DNA of 64,000 bases from Paenibacillus dendrobii (GTDB lineage: Bacteria; Bacillota; Bacilli; Paenibacillales; Paenibacillaceae), in contig NZ_WUBI01000003.1 in NCBI RefSeq assembly GCF_009807035.1, positions 186,001 to 250,000 of the forward strand, read 5' to 3'. Under the pieces are notes generated by a model. That model searched no databases. It saw only the letters and a program-made list of their open reading frames with translations, and was not told where the DNA came from. The position numbers and the translations under genes are program-made. Positions 42,833 through 52,748 of the stretch are shown here, piece after piece; the stretch's first letter is position 1, and each line of letters starts with the position of its first letter.

Positions 42833-43666
42833 TTACAGCTTAATGTTCGCCTCATCAAAATATTCTTCCAGTGTCATGCCGCTTTTGGCAACGTCCTGCG
42901 CAAGATCCGTACCGATATAGCGGATATGCCACGGCTCGTATACGTAACCCGTTATGTCTTCACGATCCTTGGGGTAGCGGATGACAAAGCCGTAATCTGC
43001 TGCATGCTCGGCAAGCCATTTCCCCTCTGACGAATCGCCGAAGTTCTCCTCGAGCTCGTTTTTTACGCTGGGACTGGATACATCGATGGTCAGCCCAGTC
43101 TGATGCTCACTGGTTCCCGGCACGGCACTCACGCGTGAAGCGTATTCCTCGCCTTTGGTCCGGACATTATTCTCATAAATGGACTTTTGGCGGCTGTAAG
43201 ATCGATATCCCGATACGGCACGAAGCTCGATGCCATCTTCCTTCGCTCCGGCAAACAGCTTCTCCAGCGCGTCGGCGGCTTCCTTCCGCATATGGCGTTT
43301 CTCATGCGGTCCGTCAAAGGAAAACAGAACGTTCGGCTCGACAAGATCCGCAGGCTCGTAGCCATCCGGCAGACTGCGCTGCTTGTTCACGATAACGGTC
43401 ATTGCTTCCGGATTCGTTACGACTTCCTTGCCATCCACTTCTTTAATCGTCGTCTGAAGGGAGTTCTCGCTGCGTTTGGCCATGACCGGATCCGCGGGAA
43501 CTTGCCCTTCCTGTTCGCTCTTGCCTGCGCCTTGCAGGGCTTGTCCCTGCTCTTTAGCGGAACCGCCGGTTTTCTCACAGCCGCTTAGCACGGCGGTTGG
43601 AAGCACCAACGCGCTAATCAGCAGGCATGTCCAAATTCCTTTTTTCCACATTTGCTGCTTGCTCAT
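42833..43666 (-). CDS. D,D-/L,D-carboxypeptidase lipoprotein (LdcB/VanY family, M15B)
   Basis: 277 residues. Lipoprotein signal with lipobox LSGC (cysteine about 30), a Gln/Gly-rich linker, then an M15B zinc peptidase: SGYRSYSRQ (about 157), SEHQTGLTIDV with His and Asp zinc ligands (about 188), Glu-Pro-Trp-His EPWHIRYIG (about 247). It trims the terminal D-alanine from peptidoglycan stem peptides on the outer membrane face. AAGGAG precedes the ATG. Its terminator separates it from the Ter locus, which lies downstream on the same strand. Confidence 0.92.
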   Translation of the reverse strand: MSKQQMWKKGIWTCLLISALVLPTAVLSGCEKTGGSAKEQGQALQGAGKSEQEGQVPADPVMAKRSENSLQTTIKEVDGKEVVTNPEAMTVIVNKQRSLPDGYEPADLVEPNVLFSFDGPHEKRHMRKEAADALEKLFAGAKEDGIELRAVSGYRSYSRQKSIYENNVRTKGEEYASRVSAVPGTSEHQTGLTIDVSSPSVKNELEENFGDSSEGKWLAEHAADYGFVIRYPKDREDITGYVYEPWHIRYIGTDLAQDVAKSGMTLEEYFDEANIKL

Positions 43667-43791
43667 AAACCATTCTCCTTACTCTTTACTCTACCTGTCC
43701 TGTCATATGTACATTGTACTTGATTCTCGGAAAAGCGGCAAAAAACGCCGAGATCCGCTTGCATGGAACGTCGACGTTTGTTAGGTGGTTA

Positions 43792-44529
43792 TCAGGAATC
43801 TTTGGTCATATTCAAACGATCTCTTGCCTTCCCTGCGGCTTCCAGGGTGATCTGCCGGACTACCTGCTGCACAGCTTTGACTTTCGGCAGCAATTCCGTC
43901 CAGTCATCAATTTCCAGTTCATCTTCCGGTACAGCCTTCGGGGAAACGGATACTTCCCGATAAGCGGCGCCCGGCTCATGAAGCTTGCCCTGCTCGGCAG
44001 CCTCCGCCAGCCATTCTCCCGAAGAGGGGCCTGCCTTGCCCTTCTCCTCCAGCTTGCTTAGCGCCTCTCCATCCGCAGTTTCAGCCGCCGGAGGCACCTC
44101 TTCGGCCCATTCCCGAAAGACATGGTTCAACAGATTTTCCCGGGTGAGCCCCCGTAAGACAAGCCGCAGCAGCGGCTCGGAGCGGAGCTTCTGTTCCGCA
44201 GCCTCCATGACTGCCTGGATATGGCCGCAACCATCTGTTCCGCAACTGCAAACCGCCTGTTCAGGCAAAGAGGCCCCATCCGGGAGCAGTCCATCCAGCC
44301 AAGACGGCGCCTCGTTCTTCAACAAAGCATATAAAGCGTACGGATGACCGGCAAACCGCTCACCGATCTCCACCTGTCCATCCATCGTAAGCAGCGGGTA
44401 AGGAATATCCACTTTCCAGCCTGCTTCCGCGATTCCCGGGCCCGAGTCTGATTTCTGGCTTTGAGCCTCTTTCGCGTGAATCCAGCCGGGTACAATACTC
44501 AGCTCGTACGGCTCATTCTTCTTTAACAT
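43792..44529 (-). CDS. SWIM zinc-finger-like protein (YwqB-like)
   Basis: 245 residues. The SWIM signature CxCx4CxH appears as CSCGTDGCGH (about 93-102). The rest is acidic, Ala/Glu-rich and helical. It starts 31 bases after the SNF2 helicase gene on the same strand; Bacillus subtilis encodes the same pair as YwqB and YwqA. SWIM domains mediate DNA or protein contacts, so it probably works with the helicase. GGGAGGGG precedes the ATG. Confidence 0.8.
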   Translation of the reverse strand: MLKKNEPYELSIVPGWIHAKEAQSQKSDSGPGIAEAGWKVDIPYPLLTMDGQVEIGERFAGHPYALYALLKNEAPSWLDGLLPDGASLPEQAVCSCGTDGCGHIQAVMEAAEQKLRSEPLLRLVLRGLTRENLLNHVFREWAEEVPPAAETADGEALSKLEEKGKAGPSSGEWLAEAAEQGKLHEPGAAYREVSVSPKAVPEDELEIDDWTELLPKVKAVQQVVRQITLEAAGKARDRLNMTKDS

Positions 44530-44560
44530 CGTACCCCTCCCGGTCTGTTGTCATGAATGC

Positions 44561-47500
44561 CTACATCCAATCTTCTCCCTGAAGCGTAATCAGCTCCCGA
44601 AGCTCATTGTCGGACATTTCGGTGAGCCAGGTTTCGCCGGAGCCAACGACCTGCTCGGACAGCGCCTTTTTATGTTCAATCAGCTCGTCGATACGCTCTT
44701 CCAGCGTACCTTGGCATATCAGTTTATGCACCTGGACGTTCTTATTCTGGCCGATGCGGAAAACGCGGTCGGTGGCCTGATTCTCCACTGCCGGATTCCA
44801 CCAGCGGTCGTAATGCATTACGTGGTTGGCGCGGGTGAGATTCAGGCCTACGCCTCCGGCTTTCAATGAAAGCACGAAAAACGGAGATCCTTCGCCATTC
44901 TGAAAGGCATGCACCATCTGATCCCTATCTTGCTTCGAGACCCCTCCGTGCAAAAAGGACGGCTTGACGCCATAACGCTGCTCAAGTTTTGATACGATCA
45001 GATGTCCCATCGCCACGTATTGGGTGAAGATAAGCGCAGATTCTCCCGACTCTTCGATGTTATCCAACAGATCGTAGAGCCGCTCCATTTTACCCGAAGA
45101 CTCCGCTTTCGATCCCTTGGTCTCTTCCCTTCCCAGCAGCTGCGGCGAGTCGCAGATTTGCTTGAGCTTGGTTAACGAAGACAGTACAAGCCCTTTGCGG
45201 GCAATGCCGGTTTCTTTCCCGATCTGCTCCATGACCTGTTCGACCACGGACTGGTACATTGCCCCCTGCACCGGAGTCAGCGCACAATACGACTTGATCT
45301 CCAGTTTCTCCGGAAGGTCCTTGCGGATATCAGGATCGCTCTTCAACCTGCGCAGCATAAAGGGCGCCACGAGCTTATGAAGCTCCTGCAGCTTCCCGGT
45401 CCCTACGTCGCTTGCCGTATAGCGCTGCCGGAACGAAGACGCCGAACCGAGATATCCCGGGTTCAAAAAGTGAAAAATCGACCACAGCTCCCCAAGACGG
45501 TTCTCCACTGGCGTCCCCGTCATCGCAATGCGGTGCGGAGCTGACAGCTTCATGACGCTCTGGGCCTGCTTAGTGCGGTGATTTTTAATGTACTGCGCCT
45601 CATCCAACACAACCGAGGTCCATGTCATCGCTGCCAAATCCGCCCCATCCCGGCCCGCCAGATGATAAGTTGTGAGTACAATATCATGCCGGGCTGCCTC
45701 ATCCAGGAAATCCTGCCCATGCTGGCGGCGATTCCCGTGATGTATATAAAGATTCAGATCGGGTGCGAACCTCTGCAGCTCACGCTGCCAGTTACCCAGA
45801 AGCGAAGTCGGGCAGACGATCAGAACCGGGCTGCCTTCTTTCCGGTGTTGCTCCAGCAAACAGGTAATCACCTGAATGGTCTTTCCCAGACCCATATCAT
45901 CTGCCAAGCAAACGCCAAAACCCATGTCCCTCATCGCAGACAACCATTGGTAACCTCGTTCCTGATACGGACGAAGCACGCCATGAAGCGAAGCAGGCAC
46001 CGGCCTGACCGGAACCTTCCTCGGTCCTTCCTCTCCCAGCAAGGATTGGAGATATCCGGCGGTTTCGATCCCCAGTATCGGAATGCCCTTCCACAACCGT
46101 TCTTGGCCGTCTTCCGCCGATAAATGCAGCCATTCCGAAAGGTCCATTTCCCCTTCCTCATGCCGCTTCAAATAGCGCAGAACCTGGCGGATTTCCTTCA
46201 GGTCCAGCTCGATCCATTCCCCCCGGAACTGCACGTAAGGCAGCGAGGCTTCCGCCAGCTCGGCCAGCTCTTCGCGCGAAAGGGTCAGACCTTCAAGCGC
46301 TGCCTCGACATGAAACGAGACAAGCTGCTCCATACCGACTACGGGCAATCCCGGCTTACTCTCATCCGATTGCATTTTCAAGGACAACCCGACCCGGCGC
46401 CGTCCCTTGCGGCTCCATCTGGAAGGCATCTGCACCGTCATGCCGGCTTTATTCAAACGCGGAACGGCGTTCCGCACAAAGGCCACCATCTCTTCGGAGG
46501 TCAGTTCCATCCCTTGAGGGGCGGGAACGCAAAGCGCCTCCGCTATCTCCGGTGATAACGCCGCTGCTTCTCCCAACAGGAACAGCATTTGCTCCTGCAC
46601 ATTCGTATATTTTTTTCCGCGCCGCTGAATATCGCGTTCTCCGTATCCCCAAATCGCCGCGATCGGCAGCCAGGCCCCGAATTCATCCTGAAATTCTGCC
46701 CAAAAGCTCACACGCCAGCGTTCCTGCTCCTCCGTATGGCTTGGTGCAAGACGCAGCCCGAGCTGCAACTGCCCTACGCGGGAACGCTCTTCGCCTTCCG
46801 GACTTTCTGGAATCGATGTCGAGCCGAAAGCGGATACCTCCTCGCCGAGTGCGGTGATTTCCTCAGCCGTTCCCTGCACGGCAATGGTTCGGCTCACCGT
46901 AAGCAGGCTGTTCCACCAGAGCTCCGTCAGCGGCGACGTGCCTCTGCGGTAATCGGCCTGGCAGCGCGACAGCTTGCCTTCTTGCATCCGGACGATTTCC
47001 TGCACGCGTGAGTGAATCATCGCGCTCATGAAGGAATGCAGCACGGCAGCTCCCGCCTCCTGTTTCGTTAGCGGCTCACTCCCCAAAAGCGCTGGCACTC
47101 CAAGCGCAACCGGAGGCATGGCGCCCGCCAGTTGCAGGAAGCGTTCAATATCCTGCGGTTCTTTCAGCTTCGGCTTCCAGCTGCCCGTCAGCGCAAGGAC
47201 TCCCGCCCGCCGGCGTGTGCCGGCCGCTGTCACTTCTGAAGCGCCTGGAGCAATCTGGCCGCGCAGCAGCAACTCCAGGGCAAACCGTGCCGCCTTGGAC
47301 CAGTAACCCATCTCCGCTCCCGGCTGAAGGCCATGACGAACGCAGGAGGATTCATCCCATGCCAGCAGCATGGTAAAGGCGTCGGCAGGCATCAAGGCAA
47401 GCCCCTCGAGGGTTCTGCCCATCAGCTGACGCCGCTCCCCTCGCCGAGCTGTACGCTGTCCGGCCGTAGGGGAGGGATAACGCAGCTCCGCCAGACGGAG

Positions 47501-47647
47501 CGCAGCTTGCGCGAAAGGTTTCGAGCCTTCGGTCATGACAAGCGTTCTCATGACCTTGCTCCACGCATCCACTCTCGGTTCGGACATTTCTCCCGAAAAA
47601 CAAAAAAACACATCACCTAGCCATACCCCATATAGCGGTTGATTCAT
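44561..47647 (-). CDS. SNF2-family helicase/translocase (YwqA-like)
   Basis: 1028 residues from the ATG at 47647 (AGGAG 7 bases upstream; an upstream ATG at 47689 has none). The N-terminal 550 residues form the bacterial SNF2-associated domain; the motor follows with LADDMGLGKTIQ (Walker A, about 596), VVLDEAQYIKN (DEAQ, about 690), TGTPVENRLGELW, and C-terminal SLKAGGVGLNLTRANHV and DRVFRIGQ. It uses ATP to remodel protein-DNA complexes. Cellular role in Bacillales is unknown. Paired with the SWIM protein downstream. Confidence 0.93.
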   Translation of the reverse strand: MNQPLYGVWLGDVFFCFSGEMSEPRVDAWSKVMRTLVMTEGSKPFAQAALRLAELRYPSPTAGQRTARRGERRQLMGRTLEGLALMPADAFTMLLAWDESSCVRHGLQPGAEMGYWSKAARFALELLLRGQIAPGASEVTAAGTRRRAGVLALTGSWKPKLKEPQDIERFLQLAGAMPPVALGVPALLGSEPLTKQEAGAAVLHSFMSAMIHSRVQEIVRMQEGKLSRCQADYRRGTSPLTELWWNSLLTVSRTIAVQGTAEEITALGEEVSAFGSTSIPESPEGEERSRVGQLQLGLRLAPSHTEEQERWRVSFWAEFQDEFGAWLPIAAIWGYGERDIQRRGKKYTNVQEQMLFLLGEAAALSPEIAEALCVPAPQGMELTSEEMVAFVRNAVPRLNKAGMTVQMPSRWSRKGRRRVGLSLKMQSDESKPGLPVVGMEQLVSFHVEAALEGLTLSREELAELAEASLPYVQFRGEWIELDLKEIRQVLRYLKRHEEGEMDLSEWLHLSAEDGQERLWKGIPILGIETAGYLQSLLGEEGPRKVPVRPVPASLHGVLRPYQERGYQWLSAMRDMGFGVCLADDMGLGKTIQVITCLLEQHRKEGSPVLIVCPTSLLGNWQRELQRFAPDLNLYIHHGNRRQHGQDFLDEAARHDIVLTTYHLAGRDGADLAAMTWTSVVLDEAQYIKNHRTKQAQSVMKLSAPHRIAMTGTPVENRLGELWSIFHFLNPGYLGSASSFRQRYTASDVGTGKLQELHKLVAPFMLRRLKSDPDIRKDLPEKLEIKSYCALTPVQGAMYQSVVEQVMEQIGKETGIARKGLVLSSLTKLKQICDSPQLLGREETKGSKAESSGKMERLYDLLDNIEESGESALIFTQYVAMGHLIVSKLEQRYGVKPSFLHGGVSKQDRDQMVHAFQNGEGSPFFVLSLKAGGVGLNLTRANHVMHYDRWWNPAVENQATDRVFRIGQNKNVQVHKLICQGTLEERIDELIEHKKALSEQVVGSGETWLTEMSDNELRELITLQGEDWM

Positions 47648-47817
47648 GGTTGTCTCCTGTCGTTTCCGTAATAACACATATACTTCCATCTTATACGAAA
47701 ACGACTCAATTTAAAAACCGCAATCGACTTTTTTATATAATTCGAACGAAAGAAATGGCGAACATCTCATTCGCTTCAATCGTCCATCATGCAAAAAAAC
47801 GGATGCAGACATAACAT

Positions 47818-47858
47818 TCAAAAAGCCTGCTTTGCGGATTTACCGGCAAAACAGGCTT
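47818..47858 (-). terminator. Terminator after the GH31 gene
   Basis: Minus-strand AAGCCTGTTTTGC / GCAAAGCAGGCTT stem (one mismatch), 10-base loop, then TTTTT, 26 bases past the GH31 stop. Confidence 0.8.
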
Positions 47859-47883
47859 CTTCATTGATGGAGCATAGTCCGGT

Positions 47884-50337
47884 TTACTCGCCGGTACGAA
47901 TAACCCAGCTCGCTCCAGTCGGTCGGTCGTGGACCTGAATGCAAAGCTCTCCGCCCGGTTCATCCAGCATCCAGCCTTCCATTCCCCCTTGCAACTGCTC
48001 AGCAGTCACAGCATGCAGACCTTCCACACCTTGTGGAGCAAAACCCGAATAACGAAGTTTAAACACCAGCAGGTTCCGGTTAGCTTCATAACGTCTGTCA
48101 TCGTATTCATAGGAGAGATGAAGCATCCCATCCCCGCCTTTAAGACTGACATGTAACCGGGAAGAGACCTGGTTTCGGTAATCAAAGGTCACTCCATCGT
48201 CTTCATATAGACTGTAATCCGCAGTGAAACCTTCCCGAGCCTCAGCCCCGTAAATTTGGAAGGTCACCGTTTCATCGGCATCCTCTTCCGCATGCTGCAT
48301 GAGCATTCCTTCCGGCACGATGGCCCCGGCCTTGATATACAGAGGCATTATTTCAAGTGGGCATTCCGCCAATATATGGCGTCCCCCTTCATATTTATCG
48401 CCCGTCCAGTAATCGAACCATTCGCCTGCCGGCAAATATACCGCACGATGATCCGTATCTGGCCGGTATACGGGAGCCACGAGCACCGAATCCCCTAGCA
48501 GGAACTGGTCGCACAGGTTCGTGACCTTCGGATCTTCCGGATATTCCAGCACCAGCGGGCGGATCACCGGCAGCCCAGTGGATGCCGCCTCGTGAAACAG
48601 GTTGTACAGATGCGGCATCCAGCGGTAGCGCAGACCAATATAATCCCGCAAAATCCCCTCCGTCGCCGGGCCAAACGACCACGGTTCCTGCCGGAGGGTA
48701 TCTATAGAGGAATGGTTGCGACAGTACGGAAAGAAGACGCCCATCTGCGTCCAGCGCACAAGCAGCTCTCCGGAAGTATGGTGGGCGAAGCCGCCGATGT
48801 CAGGTCCGGAGAAGGCCAGCCCCGACAATCCCATGTTCAGCACCATCGGCATGGCCAGCGCCATATGCTCCCAGAAGCTGCGGTTGTCTCCTGTCCAAAC
48901 CGCAGCATAACGCTGGATTCCGGCGTAACCTGCCCGGGTCAGCACGAACGGGCGGCGGTTATCCATATGCCGCTCCATTCCCTCCGAGGTGGCTTTGGAC
49001 ATGAGCAGGCCATACGCATTATGAAGCTCCTCATGCGTCTTCATGTCGCCGTTATTACGGTGGATGACATCCAGATCCATCGTCTTGCTTTCATTAAAGA
49101 CAGCCGGCTCATTCATATCATTCCAGATCCCCTCAATGCCGTACTGAGTATAGAAGGCATGCTGATCGCCCCACCAATTAGAGGTTCGGTCATCCGTAAA
49201 GTCCGGAAATGCGCTTATGCCGGGCCACACTTCGCCAAAGTAGATATCCCCCTCCAGCTTCGTGCAGAAATGCTCCTGCTGCACGCCTTCGCGGTAAACG
49301 CGGTAGTTCGGATCCTTCTTGACTCCCGGATCGACGATCGGCACGATGCGGATCCCCAGTTCCCGCAGTTCATTCATCATGGCTTTCGGATCGGGGAATC
49401 GAACGGGGTCAAACGTAAAGACCCGGTATTCATCCATGTAGTGAATATCCAGATAAATAACATCGCACGGAATTCCCTTCTCGCGGAAGGTGTGGGCGAG
49501 CTGCAGTACTTCCTGTTGATTCATATAGCTATAGCGGGATTGATGATAACCGAGAGCCCATTTCGGAGGCAGCTGGATTCGTCCCGTCAGGGCCGTATAG
49601 CGCATGACCACGTCCTTCATACTCGGACCCGCGATGAAATACAGATCATATGCGCCGGTGGAGCAGCCCATCGTATAAGCCATGCCATGCGACCGCATAT
49701 CCACTTCAGTCAGCCCCGGATTATCGAGAAACAGGCCGCAGCTCTTCTCACCACTCCTATGAATCAGAAACGGAACCGACTGGTACAAGGCTTCAATTTC
49801 CGGCATGTGAGGCGCATACACATCCGTATTCCAGTTTGTGTACCGTTCGCCTCGCTTATCCAGAAAGCTCGATTTCTCTCCGAGTCCATAAAAATGGGAA
49901 TTCGCCGGCATATCATAAACCGCGCGGGCGCCTCCCCGCGGATCAAAGGAAATGCTGGTTTGCCGGGATACAACGCTGCCGTCCAAATCGCGCACCGTAA
50001 TCATGAAGGTCTGCTTCTCAAGCTCCACCTCCATGACGGAGGAACGGAAAATGAGGAATCCTTCCTTTTCTTCCGCTTGGATTCCACTCTCCGTCTTCAA
50101 CCGGTATGCCGGGTCAATCGCGATGGTTTGCGCCAGATCCGCCTCGCTCCCAATAAAAAATTTGATCCTGAAAATCCCTGGGGCAGTGAACAGGGCCGCT
50201 GCCCCTCCCCGCTCCGTCCGGCATATAAAAACATCCCCGCGCTTCTCCATCCCGGTAACCGGGCCAAGGTCTTTCCAGTTCTCCGGTACTGTAGTCATTT
50301 CGTGCTTGTCCGGCCGGATTGCTTCACTGCCTTCCAT
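47884..50337 (-). CDS. Glycoside hydrolase family 31 (alpha-glucosidase/xylosidase)
   Basis: 817 residues from the ATG at 50337, with GAAGGGGG upstream; the longer frame to 50385 would lie inside the preceding gene's terminator. GH31 retaining enzyme: nucleophile Asp in IWNDMNEP (about 400) and acid/base Asp in WTGDNRSFW (about 480), plus GLGEKSSFLDKRG and the C-terminal beta domains. No signal peptide, so intracellular. It releases alpha-linked sugars from oligosaccharide non-reducing ends. It follows the sugar ABC transporter genes on the same strand, fitting hydrolysis of the imported sugar. Confidence 0.94.
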   Translation of the reverse strand: MEGSEAIRPDKHEMTTVPENWKDLGPVTGMEKRGDVFICRTERGGAAALFTAPGIFRIKFFIGSEADLAQTIAIDPAYRLKTESGIQAEEKEGFLIFRSSVMEVELEKQTFMITVRDLDGSVVSRQTSISFDPRGGARAVYDMPANSHFYGLGEKSSFLDKRGERYTNWNTDVYAPHMPEIEALYQSVPFLIHRSGEKSCGLFLDNPGLTEVDMRSHGMAYTMGCSTGAYDLYFIAGPSMKDVVMRYTALTGRIQLPPKWALGYHQSRYSYMNQQEVLQLAHTFREKGIPCDVIYLDIHYMDEYRVFTFDPVRFPDPKAMMNELRELGIRIVPIVDPGVKKDPNYRVYREGVQQEHFCTKLEGDIYFGEVWPGISAFPDFTDDRTSNWWGDQHAFYTQYGIEGIWNDMNEPAVFNESKTMDLDVIHRNNGDMKTHEELHNAYGLLMSKATSEGMERHMDNRRPFVLTRAGYAGIQRYAAVWTGDNRSFWEHMALAMPMVLNMGLSGLAFSGPDIGGFAHHTSGELLVRWTQMGVFFPYCRNHSSIDTLRQEPWSFGPATEGILRDYIGLRYRWMPHLYNLFHEAASTGLPVIRPLVLEYPEDPKVTNLCDQFLLGDSVLVAPVYRPDTDHRAVYLPAGEWFDYWTGDKYEGGRHILAECPLEIMPLYIKAGAIVPEGMLMQHAEEDADETVTFQIYGAEAREGFTADYSLYEDDGVTFDYRNQVSSRLHVSLKGGDGMLHLSYEYDDRRYEANRNLLVFKLRYSGFAPQGVEGLHAVTAEQLQGGMEGWMLDEPGGELCIQVHDRPTGASWVIRTGE

Positions 50338-50364
50338 GATGTCATTTCCCCCTTCATGATCGAA

Positions 50365-50397
50365 AGAGGCCCCTTTTGTCGTCAAAAGGGAGCCTCT
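50365..50397. terminator. Hairpin between substrate-binding protein and GH31 genes
   Basis: AGAGGCCCCTTTTG and CAAAAGGGAGCCTCT around a 4-base loop, with TTTC following on the minus strand and six T on the plus strand. It may partly uncouple GH31 from the transporter. Confidence 0.7.
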
Positions 50398-50431
50398 TTT
50401 TTCAAAACCTATGCGTACTCGTACTCGAGGA

Positions 50432-51724
50432 TTATTTCTTCAGGTTATCCCACGTTTTTTGGAAGTCTGCAAGGAGCTGGTCTTTGTCGGATTTGCCCGC
50501 GATGTAGCTCTGCATGCTGGAGCCGAATTCATTCCATGCGCCTTCAGGGAATCTCGCGAACTGCCAGCTCAGAAGCTTGTCCTCTTTGCTGTATTTCAGC
50601 ACTTCTGCGCCGAGCGCTCCCAAATCCTGTTCCGTAGCATTGATGCTCTTGAATGCAGGGATGAATTTGAATTCTTTGGTGATGTAGTTTTTGCCTTGAT
50701 CGGAGGTCACGAGCCAGCTCAGGAATTCCTTCGCGTCGTCTTTCACTTTGGAATTCTTGTTGACAACCCAGTTGTTAGGCACGCCAACGAGCAGCTTGTC
50801 GTTCTCATCCGCATTGTCGTTGATCGGCATTGGCAGGATGCCAATGTTCATGTTCGGCGTAATGCCGTCGATTTGAACCTGCGTCCAGTTCCCTTGCTGT
50901 GTCATCGCTGCCTGACCGTTTGCGAACATCGTCATTTCGGTATTGTAGTCGGTCGTCAGCGGGTTCTTTTGGCCGTATTTCAGCGTCAGGTCGAACAACT
51001 TCATGAATTCATCCATTTGCTTGTTGCCTGCGAATTTGGCAGTGCCTTTATTCAAACCTTCGATGTAAGCACTAGGATCCTCTTGATGCGCGAACGCCAC
51101 GTTAAGCGTATGCTGCCCAATGATCCATCCTTCTTGATATCCGTTAACGAATGGCGTGATGCCGGCGTCTTGCAGCTTTTTGGCGGCTGCATCCAGCTCT
51201 GTCAGCGTCTTAGGAATTTCGGTAATGCCCGCTTTTTTGAAGAGATCCTTGTTGTACACGAAGCCGTAGCCTTCAAGGTTCATCGGCATACCATAGATTT
51301 TACCGTCTTTCGTAATTTGATCCTTGGATACGTCAACCATGTCGCTTACCCATTTTTCGCCCGAGAGATCTTCGAGCTTATCCGCCCAGGTATTCAAATC
51401 GGTGTAACCGCCGACGTTGAAAATGTCGGGCTCTTCGCCGGACGCGAACTTCGCTTTCAGCGCTGCGCCGTAGTCGGAGCCGCCGCCAACCGTTTGAATG
51501 TCGAGCTTGATGCCCGGATGGCTGGCTTCGTAATCGGCTTTCAGCTTATTGAGAGCTTCCGCAATTTCGACTTTGAATTGGAAAATATGAATCGTTTTGG
51601 TGGCGCCTTTACCGCTGTCTCCGCTTGCGCTGTCGGCATTTTTGTCTGTTTTGGAGCCGCAGCCGGCAAGCACGACGGAAAGTGCGAGCATAGAAGCCAG
51701 TGTAATTTTGGAACGTTTTTTCAT
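50432..51724 (-). CDS. Sugar ABC transporter substrate-binding lipoprotein (set 1)
   Basis: 430 residues. Lipobox LAGC (cysteine about 22), Gly/Ser-rich linker, then a family 1 extracellular binding protein with IHIFQFKVEIAEALNKLKADYEASHPGIKLDI and TVGGGSDYGAALKAKFASGEEPDIFNVGG. It binds the sugar outside the membrane and hands it to the permease pair upstream. No ATPase gene is present; a shared MsmX-type ATPase encoded elsewhere is the usual solution. It is strongly similar to the protein at 57213-58493. GGGAGG precedes the ATG. Confidence 0.94.
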   Translation of the reverse strand: MKKRSKITLASMLALSVVLAGCGSKTDKNADSASGDSGKGATKTIHIFQFKVEIAEALNKLKADYEASHPGIKLDIQTVGGGSDYGAALKAKFASGEEPDIFNVGGYTDLNTWADKLEDLSGEKWVSDMVDVSKDQITKDGKIYGMPMNLEGYGFVYNKDLFKKAGITEIPKTLTELDAAAKKLQDAGITPFVNGYQEGWIIGQHTLNVAFAHQEDPSAYIEGLNKGTAKFAGNKQMDEFMKLFDLTLKYGQKNPLTTDYNTEMTMFANGQAAMTQQGNWTQVQIDGITPNMNIGILPMPINDNADENDKLLVGVPNNWVVNKNSKVKDDAKEFLSWLVTSDQGKNYITKEFKFIPAFKSINATEQDLGALGAEVLKYSKEDKLLSWQFARFPEGAWNEFGSSMQSYIAGKSDKDQLLADFQKTWDNLKK

Positions 51725-51861
51725 GAATGAATCCTCCCTTTTCTCTTGTCCTTCGCATCATTAAATATTAAGGTCATTCGTTTGGATAACAATACTGTAA
51801 TCGCTTACTCTTTCATTATAGGGACAGGCTGCAAGGTAGAGCACTTACGATATTGACGAAA

Positions 51862-51899
51862 CAGGGGGACGGGATTGACCTGTCCGTCAGCCGCCCCTG
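51862..51899 (-). other. Stem-loop between permease and binding-protein genes (set 1)
   Basis: CAGGGG ... CCCCTG outer stem with inner ACGG/CCGT pairing, in the 187-base gap between the MalG-like and binding-protein genes. No T-run. Likely an intercistronic mRNA stability or processing element; set 2 has no equivalent in its 105-base gap. Confidence 0.45.
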
Positions 51900-51911
51900 C
51901 TTCTGTAAGAA

Positions 51912-52748
51912 TCAGCCTTTTACGGCGCCCTGCGTAATACCTTCCACAATATACTTTTGCATCGCCAGGAAGAAGATGATGACCGGCAGAATACCCAGCA
52001 CCAGCGCCGGCAGCGCCAGGTCCCACTGCTTCGTGAACTGTCCGAAGAACGCGAAGGTCGCGATCGGGATCGTCCGCAGATCCGCGTTTTGCAGTACGAG
52101 GGACGGAAGCAGATAGTCGTTCCAGATCCACAGCGTGTTCAGAATAATGACGGTTACGAACATCGGCTTCATCAGCGGCAGCACGATGCGGAAGAACGTG
52201 CCGTAGATGCTGGTGCCGTCCACGCGCGCCGCTTCTTCGATCTCGAGCGGAATGCTTTTCACGAAGCCGTGGAACAGGAACACGCTGAGCGGAACGCCGA
52301 AGCCGAGGTAAGCGACGATGAGTCCCGGAATGCTGTTCATCAGGTTCAGGCTGCTCATGACTTTCACGAGCGGGATCATGATTGACTGGAATGGAATAAC
52401 CATCGCAGCCACGAAGACTGCGAACAGGAACTTGTTAAAGCGGCTGTTGTGACGGACCATGCGGTACGCTGACATCGCGCTGAACAAGGCGAGCAGAACG
52501 TTCGAGATGACCGTGACGATCAGCGAGTTGCCGAAAGCCTTCGGAAAGTTCGTGATGTCCCAGGCTCTTGCGTAGTTATGCCATTCGAAGCTGCTTGGCC
52601 AGCTGGCCGAATTGGTCAGCAGATCGCTGAAAGTTTTGACGGAGTTCACGAACAGGAAGTAGAACGGAATCAGGAAGACGAGCGCCAGCAGAACCATGAT
52701 AATCTCGGTTGCAAGCGTGCCGAAGCGGTACTTTTTCGATACTTCCAT
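51912..52748 (-). CDS. Carbohydrate ABC transporter permease, MalG-like (set 1)
   Basis: 278 residues, six membrane helices. The EAA motif that docks the ATPase is EIEEAARVDGTSIYGTFFRIVLPLMKP (about 182-208). The second of two permease subunits; ATG overlaps the upstream permease's stop by 1 base. GGAGG precedes the start. Closely similar to the set 2 permease at 58599-59432. Confidence 0.95.
   Translation of the reverse strand: MEVSKKYRFGTLATEIIMVLLALVFLIPFYFLFVNSVKTFSDLLTNSASWPSSFEWHNYARAWDITNFPKAFGNSLIVTVISNVLLALFSAMSAYRMVRHNSRFNKFLFAVFVAAMVIPFQSIMIPLVKVMSSLNLMNSIPGLIVAYLGFGVPLSVFLFHGFVKSIPLEIEEAARVDGTSIYGTFFRIVLPLMKPMFVTVIILNTLWIWNDYLLPSLVLQNADLRTIPIATFAFFGQFTKQWDLALPALVLGILPVIIFFLAMQKYIVEGITQGAVKG

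Noticed and set aside
48592..50637. 681-codon open frame antisense to the GH31 gene
   Set aside because: No recognisable motif, no ribosome site, and it lies opposite a gene with all GH31 catalytic motifs; it is a by-product of codon bias.
50411..51730. 439-codon open frame antisense to the set 1 binding protein
   Set aside because: It mirrors the real gene almost exactly; shorter antisense frames also appear opposite the set 2 paralogue (for example 57828-58337), showing it follows from composition.
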